Of a stretch of DNA of 64,000 nucleotides, positions 12,725 to 25,465 are shown one piece after another. The notes under the pieces were generated by a model. It worked only from the letters and a program-made list of their open reading frames with translations, was not told the origin of the DNA and searched no databases. Every line of letters starts with the position of its first letter. Positions within the stretch are counted from its first letter, which is position 1. The translations under genes and the position numbers were made by a program. Origin of the DNA: Bostrychus sinensis (lineage: Eukaryota > Chordata > Actinopteri > Gobiiformes > Eleotridae); NCBI GenBank assembly GCA_020698575.1, contig CM036244.1:10578534-10642533 (forward strand), given 5' to 3'.

Positions 12725-13462
12725 CTGTATTTGCCGAACTACAAGTCGCACTTTTTTTCATAGTCTGGCTAGGGGTGCGACGTATACTCAGGTGCGACTT
12801 ATATATTAAAATATTTCAGGTGTTGGTTAGAGGGTGCTCTAGGCTTGTGTACCAGCATCTGCTGCACCTGTACCACTGACAATTTACAATGTAAACATTA
12901 CCACTAACAACTTAGGCTATAAAGACAACAGAGAAAGAGCAGAATAATTGGAAATGGAACTGATGCTGAGTCTGACGACAGCCACGCAGAGGAGGAAGCG
13001 GCGCTTCGTCTACCTCCGGAGTTGGCAGAGTTGTTCAGAAGCGACACCGAGGATGAAGAATTTAAAGGATTTAGTGATTAGGAGTGAGATGGTGAGTTTG
13101 GTGAACTTGTTATATTATGTTCTTTATGCTGTAGTTATGTGAATAACTGTTAATTTATTACGTTAACATACGAGACAGTATTCAGTTCGTTGTTTATGCT
13201 TCATGTAGTTGAATAACCATCAATGTGTTACGTTAGCAAACCGCACACCTATTCAGCTGTTGTTCTCTATTCTATTATTACTATAACTTGCCTTTCAAGA
13301 TGAAATGTCTGTTCTTGGTGTTGGATTTTGTAAAATAAATTTCCCCAAAAAAATGCGACTTATAGTCCAGTGCGACATATATATGTTTTTTTCTTCTTCA
13401 TTATGCATTTTTTGGCTTGTGCAACTTATACTCCGGAGCAACTTATAGTCCGGAAAATACGG
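12725..13462. mobile_element. Pogo/Tigger-like non-autonomous DNA element
   Basis: Terminal inverted repeats CTGTATTTGCCGAACTACAA and (reverse complement of the right end) CCGTATTTTCCGGACTATAA are each flanked by TA, the Tc1/mariner target. Internally a short frame reads DAESDDSHAEEEAALR and DTEDEEFKGF, like the acidic C-tail of pogo-group transposases. About 738 bp, so a deletion derivative. Confidence 0.75.
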
Positions 13463-14817
13463 TAATCAAAATGCAGCCACATGGCTCCCTGGCTAACCCT
13501 TTACTTGTCTCTCTCTGCTGTTTTGTGGACCTGGCCTGTTCTGCTACACTCACTGTCTACAAAGCCCACCTTTCTTTTTCACATTTATTTTATTTTATTT
13601 TTTTAGCAGAGCTGAGCAAAGACACAATGCCTATTAGTCCAACCAGTAATTATAGTTTTTAATAGCTCAAAGGACTGGGTGGCATCAATAGGATGTCAGT
13701 TTCACAATTAATGACAAAGCCATCACCATATGAGCTCATTGTTACTTGGTGTTTGTCAGAAACTCCCAGGATCCTTCAGTTTCTCCCCGTTGTCATTAGA
13801 CCATTGAGCTGAACTGAGTCACTTTTCGCCTCCAGCTCTTCGAGACAAATAAACACTATCAGAAACTATCAGGAATTATCTGAAGGGGACGGTTAGCGCT
13901 CACATTTTCGCTCTTCCAGTTGAGTCTATGGCCAGATGTTATAGTCCGTTTGACAGTCGGTGGCACTCTCTGTCTCATCTCACTGCTGTTTGCACATCTT
14001 CCCAGCAACCAACGCTGAAAGTGTATCTAATGAAAGTGTGTGCGAGTGTGTGTGTGTGGCTCTGCGCTGCAGCCTGTCTACCGTTATTGCTCCTTACATC
14101 TGTGTTATCTGAGGACTGGAGGCAGGGGGGATTTTCCTGAGTGAACAGCCTCAAACTCTGCTCTGGTTTATGGCCATTGTCAATATCTGTCTGTCTGTGC
14201 CCCCTCTGGTGGCCATCAAAAAGTTATTTCAAGGGTTTAAAAAGTTTTTTACAGCCAATGGCCAAAGTTATTTCCAAAGGTGGAGTGCACAGTGGCAGAG
14301 TGGTTAGCTGAGTGCAGTTTTAGGGGTTCTCTTGTCCAATGACATGCCTATAAAGGTGAATTATTGATTTTAAATGTCCCATAGTGAGTAAATGTCATTC
14401 TCGGAACAGCAGGGACCGTGAGACAGACTCCAACCACCTGTGACATGAAAAGGATAAGTGTTGGTTTTGTCAAGTGTCGCTGTAAGTCATGAATAAATTG
14501 TGTTGTCAAAAGAGATTCAAAGGAGTATTTTGTGTCCAGTAATATGGTCGTTTTCTTTCCTTTGGCCTTTTTCTTTCTGGTGAAGTCACAACCATCCATC
14601 TGCTTCCTGGTCTGCTGTGACGTTTGCTTAGGTTTTACATCTTATGTCCTTCCTGACTCAACCCTCTCCATTTATCCAGACTAGAAAGAGTACTCCCCTT
14701 GTGGCTGGATTAAGTTTATGGTATGGTTAGCATATAGCAATTTGTTTACATAGCCAGTGAGCTAACCATTTTCAATAATATTACTATTCTTTCATGTTTT
14801 GTTGTTTATTTGTTTAT

Positions 14818-15445
14818 TAATTGGGATCCCAGTGGCCGCTAGTCTTCCTGGGGTAAAAATCAAAATATGCAATCATTTTAATTAAAATACATACATACAT
14901 CATGTAACACTTTCTAAAAATAAATAAATAAATAAAAAATACCAATACAAAAATTCATTTGCATTCACAATCAAAAATTTAAATTTAAAACTCAGATAAA
15001 ATCTCAGAGTTTTTTTAAAAGTATGTAGACTGGGCAAATCCTTTAACTTTCTATGCAATTTGATGATCTAAAATAGAGGCTTTTGTAAAAAATTGGTGTT
15101 TGAACAGGCAATGACTAAATTAGAGCTACAAGCCACTTGAGTATAGTGTGAAAATGAATGTGATCGACCTGTTAAAATTACTTTCTTTATAAATATCAGT
15201 AGGTTATACTGTATGTTAATATTAAGCAAAGGCCAGGACAATGCCTGGTGCATTTCAGAAACACTAGCAGAGTAAGAGAGACATCTTAAAACTAAGCAAG
15301 CAGCCTTATTTTGGACTACCTGAAGCTTTGTTATATCAGTTTTGTTTGTTGCAGACCAGTAACTGAGCAGTAGTCTAAATGAGACAACACCAGAGATTAT
15401 ACAACCTCTTTCATCACTAAAGGAGTTACAAAAGAAGAGCACCTT
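14818..15445 (-). mobile_element. Non-LTR retrotransposon 3' fragment
   Basis: On the - strand, the frame from about 15442 to 15068 gives SYWSATNKTDITKLQVVQNK, AACLVLRCLSYSASVSEMHQ and LSWPLLNINIQYNLLIFIKK. LQ--QNKAARLVL---- is the end of a LINE reverse transcriptase ORF. The element ends in a 3' tail with CCCAGGAAGACTAGCGGCC and AATAAA-type repeats near 14820. It is 5'-truncated; the family was not assigned. Confidence 0.7.
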
Positions 15446-15529
15446 CTGACCACAGCAATACCTCTGCCTGTTTTACTGATTACGTGGTCTTTATGATGGG
15501 ACCATGATGGTGATCCACTTCTTATTCCT

Positions 15530-15770
15530 GTTAGGGCACCTGAACCTATCCCAGTAACTATGGGCCTTAAGCGGGGTACACTCTGGACAGTGGCCAGCCT
15601 TTTTCACTCTCACATTCGCTTACTATGGGAATTTAGAGTCACCAATTCACCTAAAACACATGCAGGTCTTTGGCCGTTAGGAGAAACCCAGAGAGGACCC
15701 ACAGTAACACAGGGAGGACATGAGCGATCTCAAGACCTCCTTGGGGTCAAGTTGTAGCAGGGTTTCCAAG
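15530..15770. repeat. Fish interspersed repeat (AGTCACCAATT type)
   Basis: Contains TTTAGAGTCACCAATTC, GAGAAACCCAGAGAGGACCC and ACACAGGGAGGACATG. The same frame of words recurs at 28810-29140 and 51060-51280 and, in variant form, at 51296-51615. These resemble the widespread fish repeat whose other words are CATGCAAACTCCACACAG and AATCGAACCC. It can read as an ORF but is not a gene. Confidence 0.6.
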
Positions 15771-16449
15771 GGTGAAGTGTTACACTACTAACTCAACATA
15801 ACAACAGTGTAAGGATACAGCAGTGTGGATGGAACAAGATTAATTACATACAACTACATTTGTACGTCAGGTTTATCAGATTAACAGTAACAGTGCTGGC
15901 AGTGAGTGACAATGCATGACAATGGCAGTGTGAAACAGCTGTGTTAAAGACCCCTCACAAAGCCTGTGTCATTGCTCCTGTCTGCTTCTCCAAAACTGGC
16001 AATGAGCTGGCTGAAGGTATTTCATTAATTTTCCTCAGTTATCCCTTTAAGACCACTGTATCTCCGTCCATTAATGGTGCCTAATATTTTATTTTCTGTT
16101 GGTTTCTCACTGGTTTTATTCCACACAGCGTCTGTCTCTCCTGACGCCTTTAAACACAAACAAAACCCTGTCCATATATATATTTTTTTTACATAATGCA
16201 TTTCTCAGTTCAAGTGTGTCTCAACCTCATTCATAACACGTACAGTACAGATAAGTAAGTTACCAACCCTGACTCATCCCATAATTACCTCCCTGCCTTG
16301 TTTCCATGGTGACAACTCTCTTCAAATGCCTGTTATTCCCGACTACGCTGACAACTGCGAGAAAACAACTTATACAGGCTAAAGCCACACTGTGTTTTAA
16401 TTCCTCAGATAGTGTTGTAACACTCGAGACCAGTCTTACATGAGATTAG

Positions 16450-16795
16450 CTCAGAGGTCTCCAACCGTTTTTCCCTCTGAGAGCTACTTTTACAAAATGA
16501 AATTGGCAGAGAGCTACTCATGTCCTGTAACATTTATTCATTCATTCATCTTCTTCGGCTTATTCCCACTTTAACATTTACTTGAACGTTTACAAAATGG
16601 TGTACATATTTTTTTACATTAAACCAACAAATGTTTAGTTTAGCTGCATGTGCATTTTGTCATTCTGTATGTCTGTGAATTTGACTGGACTCATACTCAG
16701 TAGGTGTCAAATTTTTGTGTCACAATTATTGTGAGATGAAATTTTGGAGAGCTACTTTGAAAGAAGTTGAGAGCCACTGTTAACTCATGATCTAC
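16450..16795. repeat. MITE-like repeat (GAGAGCTACTTTTACAAAATG type)
   Basis: Left end GGTCTCCAACCGTTTTTCCC and GAGCTACTTTTACAAAATG; right end GGAGAGCTACTTTGAAAG and GAGAGCCACTGTTAACTC. The ends share GAGAGCTACTTT words, typical of a degraded fish DNA-transposon MITE. No TSD was defined. Confidence 0.45.
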
Positions 16796-16839
16796 TGGTT
16801 GAGGGGAACTCTGCTTGTTTTCCTCTCTGGAGCACCCCC

Positions 16840-17170
16840 TTACATTTCTATCGTAAATACTCACAAGCCCAGTTGACTCCTACTGTGATCGGCTTTACTT
16901 TCATTTTCCTCTCTGAGTATCCGTACAAAGTGCTACGATGAAAATTGGGAAATAAAGCCATCGCTAGCTTGTGGTTTTGCAAACTACAATGTTGCGCTTT
17001 CTTGTGAGACTGAAGATTTCCTGATACTGGGTCAGAGGCACTCACTGTTGCAAGTGTCACTTTCAGCCCAAAGAAACCAGGGGGAGATGCTGGACGCTTC
17101 CTGAAACTCCAAAACTGTTTATTTAGGGTAAAAATGTTACTGAGTTCTGCTTTAAAACAGCACTTATACA
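16840..17170 (-). repeat. Dispersed repeat family D, copy 1 (reverse)
   Basis: Shares, in reverse orientation, CCAGCATCTCCCCCTGG, ACACTTGCAACAGT, GCTAGCGATGGCTTTATTTC and GCAGAACTCA-TAA with 27530-28030, and the CTCCCCCTGG core with 63240-63560. It can be read as a 121-codon frame, but that is a chance ORF in a repeat. Confidence 0.6.
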
Positions 17171-18537
17171 TGGACTTTGTTCTAGATGTGGGAATCCCTG
17201 GTGTAAAACACAAGACCTAATGAGCTTTGTCTGGTTCATGCTCAGAATAGCTTTGTGGCTTTATTACGCGCAAAGTATTTATTCATCAATGGCTCATATT
17301 GTGTGATCTCAGGGTTTGGTCTAACTGGGTTTTGGTCTTGGCCCCTAGTCTTGGTTCTCTGTTGGTCTTCATCTTGATTGTTATGGTCTTGGCATGGATG
17401 TATAGTAAGAGCGCAGTGTAAAAAGAAACGCCTGGTGTTCGGCTGAAAGGACACCTACAGCTGAGAAAATGGTCAAATTTTGTAGTGTTTATTATCTATT
17501 TTCACACCATGGACTTTTACCCTGTTAAAAATCTTTAATTTGGATAAAAAAATTACTTTTTATGGTTTGTGATGTCACTGCTCTAGCCCGCCATCGGTCC
17601 CATTGGTCAGAGCCGGTCACGTGGTACTCGAAACTAGAACGTGCTTCCTCGAACGCTGCACAACGTCAAATAAGAACACGGAAGTGAAGAACTTTTTAGG
17701 CATCACGCACCAATGACCACAGACGGCCACTGAAAACAACGGTGGTCGTGACATCAATACATCCATAGTTCTTGACTACAACACTCTACTCAGACACTAC
17801 TTACTTTTTTATTCCCCTCCATTCATTGTCTTGTGGTCTTGCTCTCACCCGAACATTCATTTTTTATTAATTTGATGTTTTACTCATCCTCATATCCCAT
17901 TCTCCCCTCTGCGCACGTCCTCTGATGCCTTCTCTGAGCTGCTACAGACAGTGCTTTTTTTTTTTTTTCCTCCAATGCAGCGAGCCACTACAAAGCTCGA
18001 TTTTCCACTTTCGACTTCTCTCCAGTCGCTACTTCAAAAATATTTTTAAATTAATTTCTATCCTGTTGTAATCACCTGCGAGGCTCAGTGGGGAAGGGCT
18101 TCCTCGTGCAGTGCTGTTGTTGTGGTTCAGTCACACACACACCAGTTTTAGAGCCGTTGTTAATGGCCCCGCTGCAGTCTGACTCACAGACGGCTCAAAT
18201 ACGCCCACAAACTACAGGTCCAAAACTGCAGTTATATTCTCCCCACTTTCCCTCTGCATCCAAAACACCACAGCGGTAAATATGTAACAAACAGAAAAGA
18301 AATGATAGGCTTCGACAAACATCCACTACTAGACACACATCTAGTTTTGTTCAGCACGGCAGGTGGTCCAGTTGCTCTTGCGCTCTAAAAATCATCAGCA
18401 CAGTTAGTTTTCCCTTGCTGTGGTGACACAGCATCTGAGTAATATTTAATGAGTAATCAAATAAGTCAGAAGTAGTAAAGTTTATTAGCCTTGAATGTTA
18501 AGGAACATGATAATTTCCAAAAAAAAATGGTGGAAGT

Positions 18538-18988
18538 TAGGGCTGCACAATATGGAGAAAACATGCGATATTCAATAACTATGTTGAAAATTGCAATAAC
18601 GATATTATTGCAATATTTGGAAAATAGAGCCTAGTTTTTGACCATAGTAAGTTAAATTCACTACATTTCATAAAAATGTAAGTTCCTGTATTTACAATTT
18701 AAAACAGCGACAAAATCAAAACTTAACACAGACTAAACCAGGAATAAAACAAGGCTAAGCTGTGACTAAATTAATTCAATTACTACTAAAACTGGACTTT
18801 TTAAACATTTTTATTTAGTCACAACACATGTTCTTTTAAGGCTCTGGTGGAAAATGATTCTTCAGTGTAAATCTCTGTCAAATGGAAGACCATAACCTTA
18901 ATGCAATATATTTAGATTCTTGCGATACGGATATTGCATTTGCTGATATTGTGATAATGATAATTTTGTGATATGTTGTGCAGCCCTA
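18538..18988. mobile_element. hAT MITE with 8-bp TSD
   Basis: Terminal inverted repeats TAGGGCTGCACAATAT and (right, reverse complement) TAGGGCTGCACAACATAT enclose 451 bp. They are flanked by a perfect 8-bp direct repeat GTGGAAGT at 18530-18537 and 18989-18996, the hAT signature. The interior is rich in ATATTGCAAT words and includes a short antisense version of the CTGGTTTAGTC motif that forms minisatellites elsewhere in the window. Confidence 0.9.
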
Positions 18989-19423
18989 GTGGAAGTCCAT
19001 TATTAAACAGAAAACGGTAACACTTTAGAATAACTAACATTATTAAAGGTCCTATATTAGGCTTTTTGAAATAGTTTCAGACACCTTTGCCTTTGTACTT
19101 CACATTTTTTAACTGATAATAATCTATGTGTATGAAAAACCTCTTATTTTGGGGAGCTTTTACTTTGCAGAAAATGCTTGGATTAGGTGTCTGTCACCCC
19201 CTGCTGCACCCCCTACAAAACACAGCAAAACACAGCAAAAATTGGCTATTTAGCACGGCTATGAGCAGCATGATGCTAACAGAGAGATAAATGAACTGAC
19301 TGCTTCATAGTGATGGCAGTTCAAGCGCTAAAAATATCAAAATGAGTCCAGTGACGTTGTATGGGCTTTAAAAACTCGCAGGAGCACTTCCTGGTTTCAC
19401 GTGTCGACTTAGAGAGACAGACA

Positions 19424-19576
19424 TTAGTCTCATTTCAGCCTCCAATGTGATTAAGTAATGGATTAAATCAGAACAATCTTTTTTTTTTTTTAAACAATGT
19501 CAATAAAAAAAAAAAAAAAAAGATTGTTCTGATTTAATCCATTACTTAATCACACTGGAGGCTGAAATGAGACTAA
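19424..19576. repeat. Near-perfect hairpin palindrome
   Basis: The left arm 19424-19491 starts TTAGTCTCATTTCAGCCTCC and continues through GATTAAGTAATGGATTAAAT and CAGAACAATC to a T run. The right arm 19505-19576 is its reverse complement with a single base change (CCAATG vs CCAGTG). The loop is about 13 nt. Transcribed in the intron it would form a stem of about 60 bp or more. Confidence 0.95.
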
Positions 19577-22188
19577 CCAAAACTGACAAACTGTGACAAA
19601 TCTTTTGGTTGTGTTCAGGTAATTTTGAAAAAAAAAAACCATAAAAATATCTGAGCTGTCTTGTTCTCTCTGCTTCCTCTTTGTCCTCTTTCTTCAAGAG
19701 TCTGGAGAACTGGAAGTGCTTTTACAAGTTTTTTTGTTTTTTTTTTCTGGTGCGGGTAATGTAAACATCACACATCGGTGAAAAATAACAATGACAGCCA
19801 TTTCACAAGGAAAATGTAAAGAAGGAGAAGGCTTCAGGCTCAACTCAAAAAGTAATGGTCGGATTATAGGCATAAAAAAAGTGAGAACATCTTCTGGGTT
19901 CAGGATTTTTTAAGAATTCTGTAACAAAAGATTAGTTCTCTCGACATGATACATAAGGACTTTTGGCTCAATGAATGACGCTTAATCCTAAACTAGAAGA
20001 CCCTAGTTTGAGTTTGAATCTGGGCACTATATCTTTACCATTGTAAGACAGGGACAAGGATTTGGTGGAGGTTAAACCAGTCTAAATGCTAGCGTTTTGT
20101 TAGTGCAACCAGGCCTAAAAAACTTCTACATGTCCTTTGTACTTCACTTGTACAATGTTTTTTGTCATGTTTTGTCTGCCGTAAAGGTGCCCTTGACTGA
20201 GGCTGTTCATCTCTGGTGGACAACTGTGCTCAGTCAGCCCTGCTCTAGTTATAAAAAAAAAACAAAAAACAAGAACTGATGGAAGGACAGACAGACGGCT
20301 GCTTCTAATCGAGTAAACCGGGACAAGGGGACACTCGCATGAGCAGATATGAGGCATAATTGGACATAAAACGGTCTTTGTGTGGTTGACATGACGGCTG
20401 ATGCATGGCCGGTCTAATGTCTCGTTAACTGTAGACACGCGACCGTATACTCGCCTATCTTCATACGTTCATGCACCGGCTCACACGTTAGGGGGTTTGT
20501 TAGGAGTAATGCAAAACTTAGAAAGTTTCATTTATTGTTCAGTGACCAATCTGTCCTTGAGTAATCCAAGATATGTGGATAATAAAACACACTGTCTGTT
20601 GTTCTCTCGGCAAGTATTGTAACCTCAAACAATATCCGCATTTATGAAGCTATTAAATTATTCTTCCAGTTAAAGGCGCATTTAACACTATAACCTTGAC
20701 CCACATTTTCAATACACTGCCCTGCATCTAGAAAAAAAGTTTATGCTGTTTTGCAATCTATCTATTTTGGTAAGGCTGAGTTCAAATATGCCACTGAAAA
20801 TTCCCTATCACGTACTGTTTTCCCGCATAATAAGAATGAAGTTATTAATAATTGTGGTAAATGACAGGGTTAAACATAGTGTAACAGCAGTCATTGCTAT
20901 CTATGTCTTTTGGTCCACTGTTTAAGGGTCTCAACACCACACTGTATGAGGAGCCCATGGTTTGTCCTGGTCACCAAGTTTCATTCCAAAATATGAAGAA
21001 TATACCTTTTTTACAAAGTCTGTAATTATCTGCAGTTGTTTAAATGTTGTTGTCACAGATGTAGCAGAAATTATCTGTGCTATGCTTGCATTTCCATCTT
21101 TCACGGGTCATTATAAATCCCGGAAATCAGGAGTTATGTGTGCATGTAAGTGTGGTAGCATTCATATAAGGGCTAATCACAGGAAAAATGGTAAATGTTG
21201 CCCACCTATTCTACATGAAGATAGTGTTTCCTGTATTGGTGGCAGTGTATCTGGCAATAGTTCTAACGTTTATGGTCCATCTTAGCCAAAAAAGATTTAC
21301 ACTGGACATCAGAATTTGTGAAAAGTTGATCCTATTCAACAAATCCAGATCCTATTCAACAAATCTGATGCAGGGCGGTGATATTTATGCGCGGATTTGG
21401 ACGATCACAGAAAATTTGCCTGAAGTTTTATTAAACCTCTTACATCCTGTTTCTACAACTGCCCACTGAGGAGCAAAACCTTCATTTTTCAACTAAAAAT
21501 GGCTTTTATTTGTTTACAGTTAAAATAATTATTATACCACTTTCTGCTGATACATATTCCTACTGGTATTTTAAAGTGTTTTCAAAAAGGCTAGACAGCC
21601 TAATTATAATAACATTTTGGTTTGTTTGCAACATATCACAAAAGCACAAACCAAGGCAGTACAGCTGGATTCCCCCCAAAAAATGTTATTCCCATGGTTG
21701 CCACCCTAGACCACAAAAATGTAGGTTTAGCATTCAAAGTCCTGCATCTAAAAAGTGTTTCAGATCCACACCTAAAACTAATCATTTCTACCCTTCTCCA
21801 TCACTGACATTGCCTAAAAACTTCATCAAAATCCGACTGCAACTTTTTGAGTCATGCTCACAGACAAATGAAACAACCAGCACCCTTGGTGGAGATCATC
21901 ATATCATAGTCTTCAAAGTTTGCTTTGACCATCTGTAGAAGGCATGCATATTTTAAGTAGTTTTCTGTACATTTTTCTTCCATTTATCGGTCAGCAAGTC
22001 AGCAAGGAGATCATGGGTTTGATCCTTGGGCTGTCCAAACCACAATCTATCTGAGTCTGTTCTTTTACTGTGGGTCCAGCTTCCTCCCTCTGTCCAAAGA
22101 CATGCATGTGTTACGTGAATTCTCTAAACATTACCCCTAGTGGATGAATGTGACTGAGAGCGAATATATTTGGGTTAGCCCTGCGACT

Positions 22189-22817
22189 AATGTCTGGTTC
22201 ACAAGGCAAGATAATTATGCCGATTTTTAATCCGATTCTCCCCTTCCAACAATCTTATGGACGCCCCGATTATCGTAATGGCACTAAAGATTCTCTTATC
22301 AGATATTCCTGCTGTGTGTGGTGAGTTACGAGCGCTCTGCTCTGCTCTGCTCTGCTCTGCTCGGAAGGACGTCGGGATTGCTCTGATCTCAAATCAGGGA
22401 TATTCAACATGTTGGATTGTCTTGGCTCGATATCGCAGCGTGTGCGGTGCGTCCCGAGGACAAACGAGCACGCACCCTGTTGAATGTGACGTGTAGCCAA
22501 TCAGAAAGGGAGGTGACGGAAGCACGGAGGGGAATCCAAAATCAAAACAGCTGTCATGGCGCACCAGAAAGTCAGGTGTATGCTGAAGTCACGTTTAATC
22601 TCGTGAGGTTTTGCGAGATTTCCCGTCTGACCTGGGAATGTTCGTGAGTGAAATCTGTGTGTGGTGTGTAGTCTTTGCCATGTGACCATACACAACACAC
22701 TGTAGGCCCAAACCTGTGATAGCTTTGATTTTTTATCGTCATGTGTGGGTTTTGGGGTTTTTCAGGTTTTGAAAATCTTTCAACAATTTTAAGATCTTGC
22801 CGTGTGAACCAGGCATT
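22189..22817. mobile_element. MITE with 24-bp terminal inverted repeats
   Basis: Left end AATGTCTGGTTCACAAGGCA and right end (reverse complement) AATGCCTGGTTCACACGGCA, both followed by AGAT. About 629 bp, flanked by a possible 3-bp duplication ACT (22186-22188, 22818-22820), which would suit a PIF/Harbinger-type element. Internal (CTCTG)n near 22338-22362. No transposase. Confidence 0.75.
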
Positions 22818-23560
22818 ACTGGACACTCCAAAATCTGCGACCTTTAACAGGAATAAGTGGAAAAACATGAATGGAAGAAGATTAATGAACTTTCTCAACA
22901 GCAAAGGGGAAACTCTATAGTAACAGCAGAAGAGATTGTACTGTTTTTCCCCCTTTTATGTTTATCTAAGTTATTATCAGGCATCAAATAAACAGTACCA
23001 AAACCCTCCCAGTCTGATAGAACCATTCTTTTTGATGTAATTTCTAGAAAAAAACACGTTTGAGTGATATGTGCAGCATACAATATTCACAATGCCTAGA
23101 TTTATTTTTGAGCTGTTTGATCTTCTACAACCTCCCCAGGGGAAATATCTGGCTGCGAGCTGCTCTGCGCCCCACTGTACTCCACCGCTGAGCCACTAAC
23201 TTTATTTATCTCTGGGCAGGAAGTGCGCAGCATATGTTAGAGCGTGTTTGTTGAAACTGTTAGCTCGAAGTTGCTAACATGCTCCATATGGCTCAACCAG
23301 GCTCTTGGTTTTTTCCTGTGATGCCTTTAATAACACTGTAACTTTGCATATTTATAAAAAAAAAAAGGAGGTTTATTAGTGAGAAGGACCCCATAGGCAT
23401 AGAATGGCAGCCACGTCCCCCGTCATTCTGCCTCAGTTTGTCAAAAGCTATCAGTGCTATATGTTGTTGTTTGTGGTTTCTAAAGATTTTATTTGAGCCA
23501 CCAAAACACTTGGATCAGAAAAAAGTTCATGATAGAAATTATCTACAATGGCCCTGTATG

Positions 23561-23769
23561 GCAAGTCACAGCAATAAAATAAAAAAAAATATGCAAACAC
23601 AAACTGAAACATGCACACAAATTTGGAAACACTACAGAAAAAAACTTAAACACTACAGCAAATGAGTGCTGTTTGTTGTTTTTGCTTCAGTTTGTGTGCA
23701 TGTTTCCAAATTTGTGTGTGTGTTTCAGTTTTTGTTTGCGTGTTATTGATTTTGTAGGTGTGACTTGCC
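23561..23769. repeat. Short inverted-repeat element
   Basis: GGCAAGTCACAGC..., CAAACACAAACTGAAACATG and CACACAAATTTGGAAACA on the left are mirrored by TCCAAATTTGTGTGTGTGTT, CAGTTTTTGTTTGCGTG and GTGTGACTTGCCC on the right. The arms are about 75-85 nt and the centre is short. A compact palindromic MITE. Confidence 0.7.
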
Positions 23770-24289
23770 CTTCAGTGACACTGTAATTATCAAAATGAAA
23801 TCACCAAAACAGAACGTGCATACCTATTACAATAACATTTACAAATGGCGCTCTACAAAAGCAGGAAGCGACAACACAACTTCCAAAACTCAACTCAGTG
23901 CAAGTGTGTGTTACATAGAAGGGATTCACATTCATTCATTTTAACATTTATTCTGTTCTTCATTTATACAAACTCCAGTACAAGCTCCTCAGTGTGACTC
24001 TGAACCAAAATATGGGACATTTCTGAGAAGCAGATATTGTGGAAATTTTTGTTATGGTTGTTTATGTTAATTGCTCCTTTTATTGAGCAATTAAGTTGTC
24101 AAATGTTTTAAATGTTAATTCATTAAATTAATCATCTTAATGGCTCTTTTCAGTGTACCTTGGCTTAGTCAGTCATTGCACCTGAGTGCTTTTCCAAACA
24201 GGGTGCTAACAACTATCTATTGTAGGAAATCAATTTGCATCAAAATGTTCTGATAGAACCACATTTACTAAGGAAATGGAAAATAATGG

Positions 24290-25465
24290 GTTAGCTTATA
24301 TAAAGCCTAACGCTTCCATGGGTACTCAAAGCGCTCTACATCAAGGAACTATTCATTCAGTCACACTCACTCACACTCACACAGTCATACACCAGTGCCA
24401 TAGACACTGGAGGCAAGGTGGATGAACTGTAATCCCTAATAGAGCTGAGCGATTCATCTTAATTGAATAGAAATCATGATTTGAATTGACACGATTAGCA
24501 AACCACAGAGGCTGTGATTATTTTGGCTTTATAACATCCTCATCAAGGCTCTGTGTTTGTGTCTCTGTGCTGTTGTAACAGACAGTAATGCTCACCAATC
24601 AAAAGCAATGTAAAGGATTTCTGGAGATTCAGAACATTCACCATAAATCTAGGTGTAGCACAAACACGGTATAACAGGAATCTGTGAGTAAAAGTGACCA
24701 TTTGTGTTAATGAGCCATGTGTGCAAGAATTTGGTTAAGTATGCATGAATGTAGAGATGAAGACTGTGATATTTGGGAGTTTGTTGAGGCTGTGCAGACT
24801 TCTCTAAACAGTGGGTTGTATCAGTGGACACAGGCTGATAAGACCGATGACTGCAAAGCGGTAAGAGCTTCATAAACGCTTGCAAAGCAAATGAGCAAAA
24901 CAGGTACAATAATCCCAAACAGGTTAAAGATGGACCATATTTTGATGTTTTAGTGTTGGATAAAACGCACTTTACTTTGCCTTTACATCGCACACCTGTC
25001 TGTCAAAGCAAGAACATACAGGTCAGGACCACCTTTTTTTCATGTTTGCTTTCTTTTCTCCACTTCATAGTCTTAAGGTTAAGGCTAAGGTTAAGGTAAA
25101 TACTCGATTATCTCTGCGTTTGACCCATCCTTCAATGCCGCTGGGGTCAGGTCTGCTATATTCTCTAATGTTGCAAGTTACCACACTTTACAGGCACACT
25201 AAACACAACCATAGCGGTTTACTCATCACATGCCTAAAATGTAGACTGTGAACTGAATCTTGATTTGAAAAAAATATGTATTGCAAATCGAATCGCGATA
25301 TTTGTCATAAAAATCACAATTAGATACTTTTCCAAAATTGTTGCCCTAATGCCTAAGGACACAACGGCAGTATGCAGTGCTGGTAGGTAGGGATCAATCC
25401 GCCAACTTTCTGGTTAGTGGGCGAGCAACTCTACCTTCTGAGCTTAAGAGATAGCTCTCCGTGAA
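24290..25465. repeat. SINE/MITE-like repeat split by the hAT insertion
   Basis: Left half 24290-24439 has TATATAAAGC-TAACGC, CAAAGCGCTCTACAT, CACTCACACTCACACAG and GACACTGGAGGCAAGGTGG. The right half from 25349 continues with AGGACACAACGGCAGTATGC, CGCCAACTTTCTGGTTAGTG and CTCTACCTTCTGAGCT. These halves are normally contiguous in the common fish repeat, so the intervening element entered later. Parts recur at 23150-23200 and 28140-28215. Confidence 0.6.
24440..25348. mobile_element. hAT-like element nested in another repeat
   Basis: Left end TAGAGCTGAGCGATTC, right end ATTGTTGCCCTA. Flanks ATCCCTAA (24432-24439) and ATGCCTAA (25349-25356) agree at 7 of 8 bases, as expected of an aged hAT TSD. 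Interior includes CAAATCGAATCGCGATATTT near the right end. A related fragment lies at 55310-55520 (CTGTGATTA, GTAACAGACAGTAAT-CTCACCA). Confidence 0.7.

Noticed and set aside
12948..13142. 64-codon + frame
   Set aside because: Out-of-frame reading of the pogo-like transposase tail; the meaningful frame is the acidic DAESDDSHAEEEAALR one.
16848..17213. 121-codon - frame
   Set aside because: Lies in dispersed repeat family D, which recurs at 27530 and 63240.
20962..21469. Two overlapping + frames around 21000-21470
   Set aside because: No recognised domain, no splice support, composition like the surrounding intron; chance ORFs.
22338..22362. (CTCTG)n direct repeats considered as a CRISPR-like or regulatory array
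   Set aside because: Five-base microsatellite without spacers, inside a MITE.
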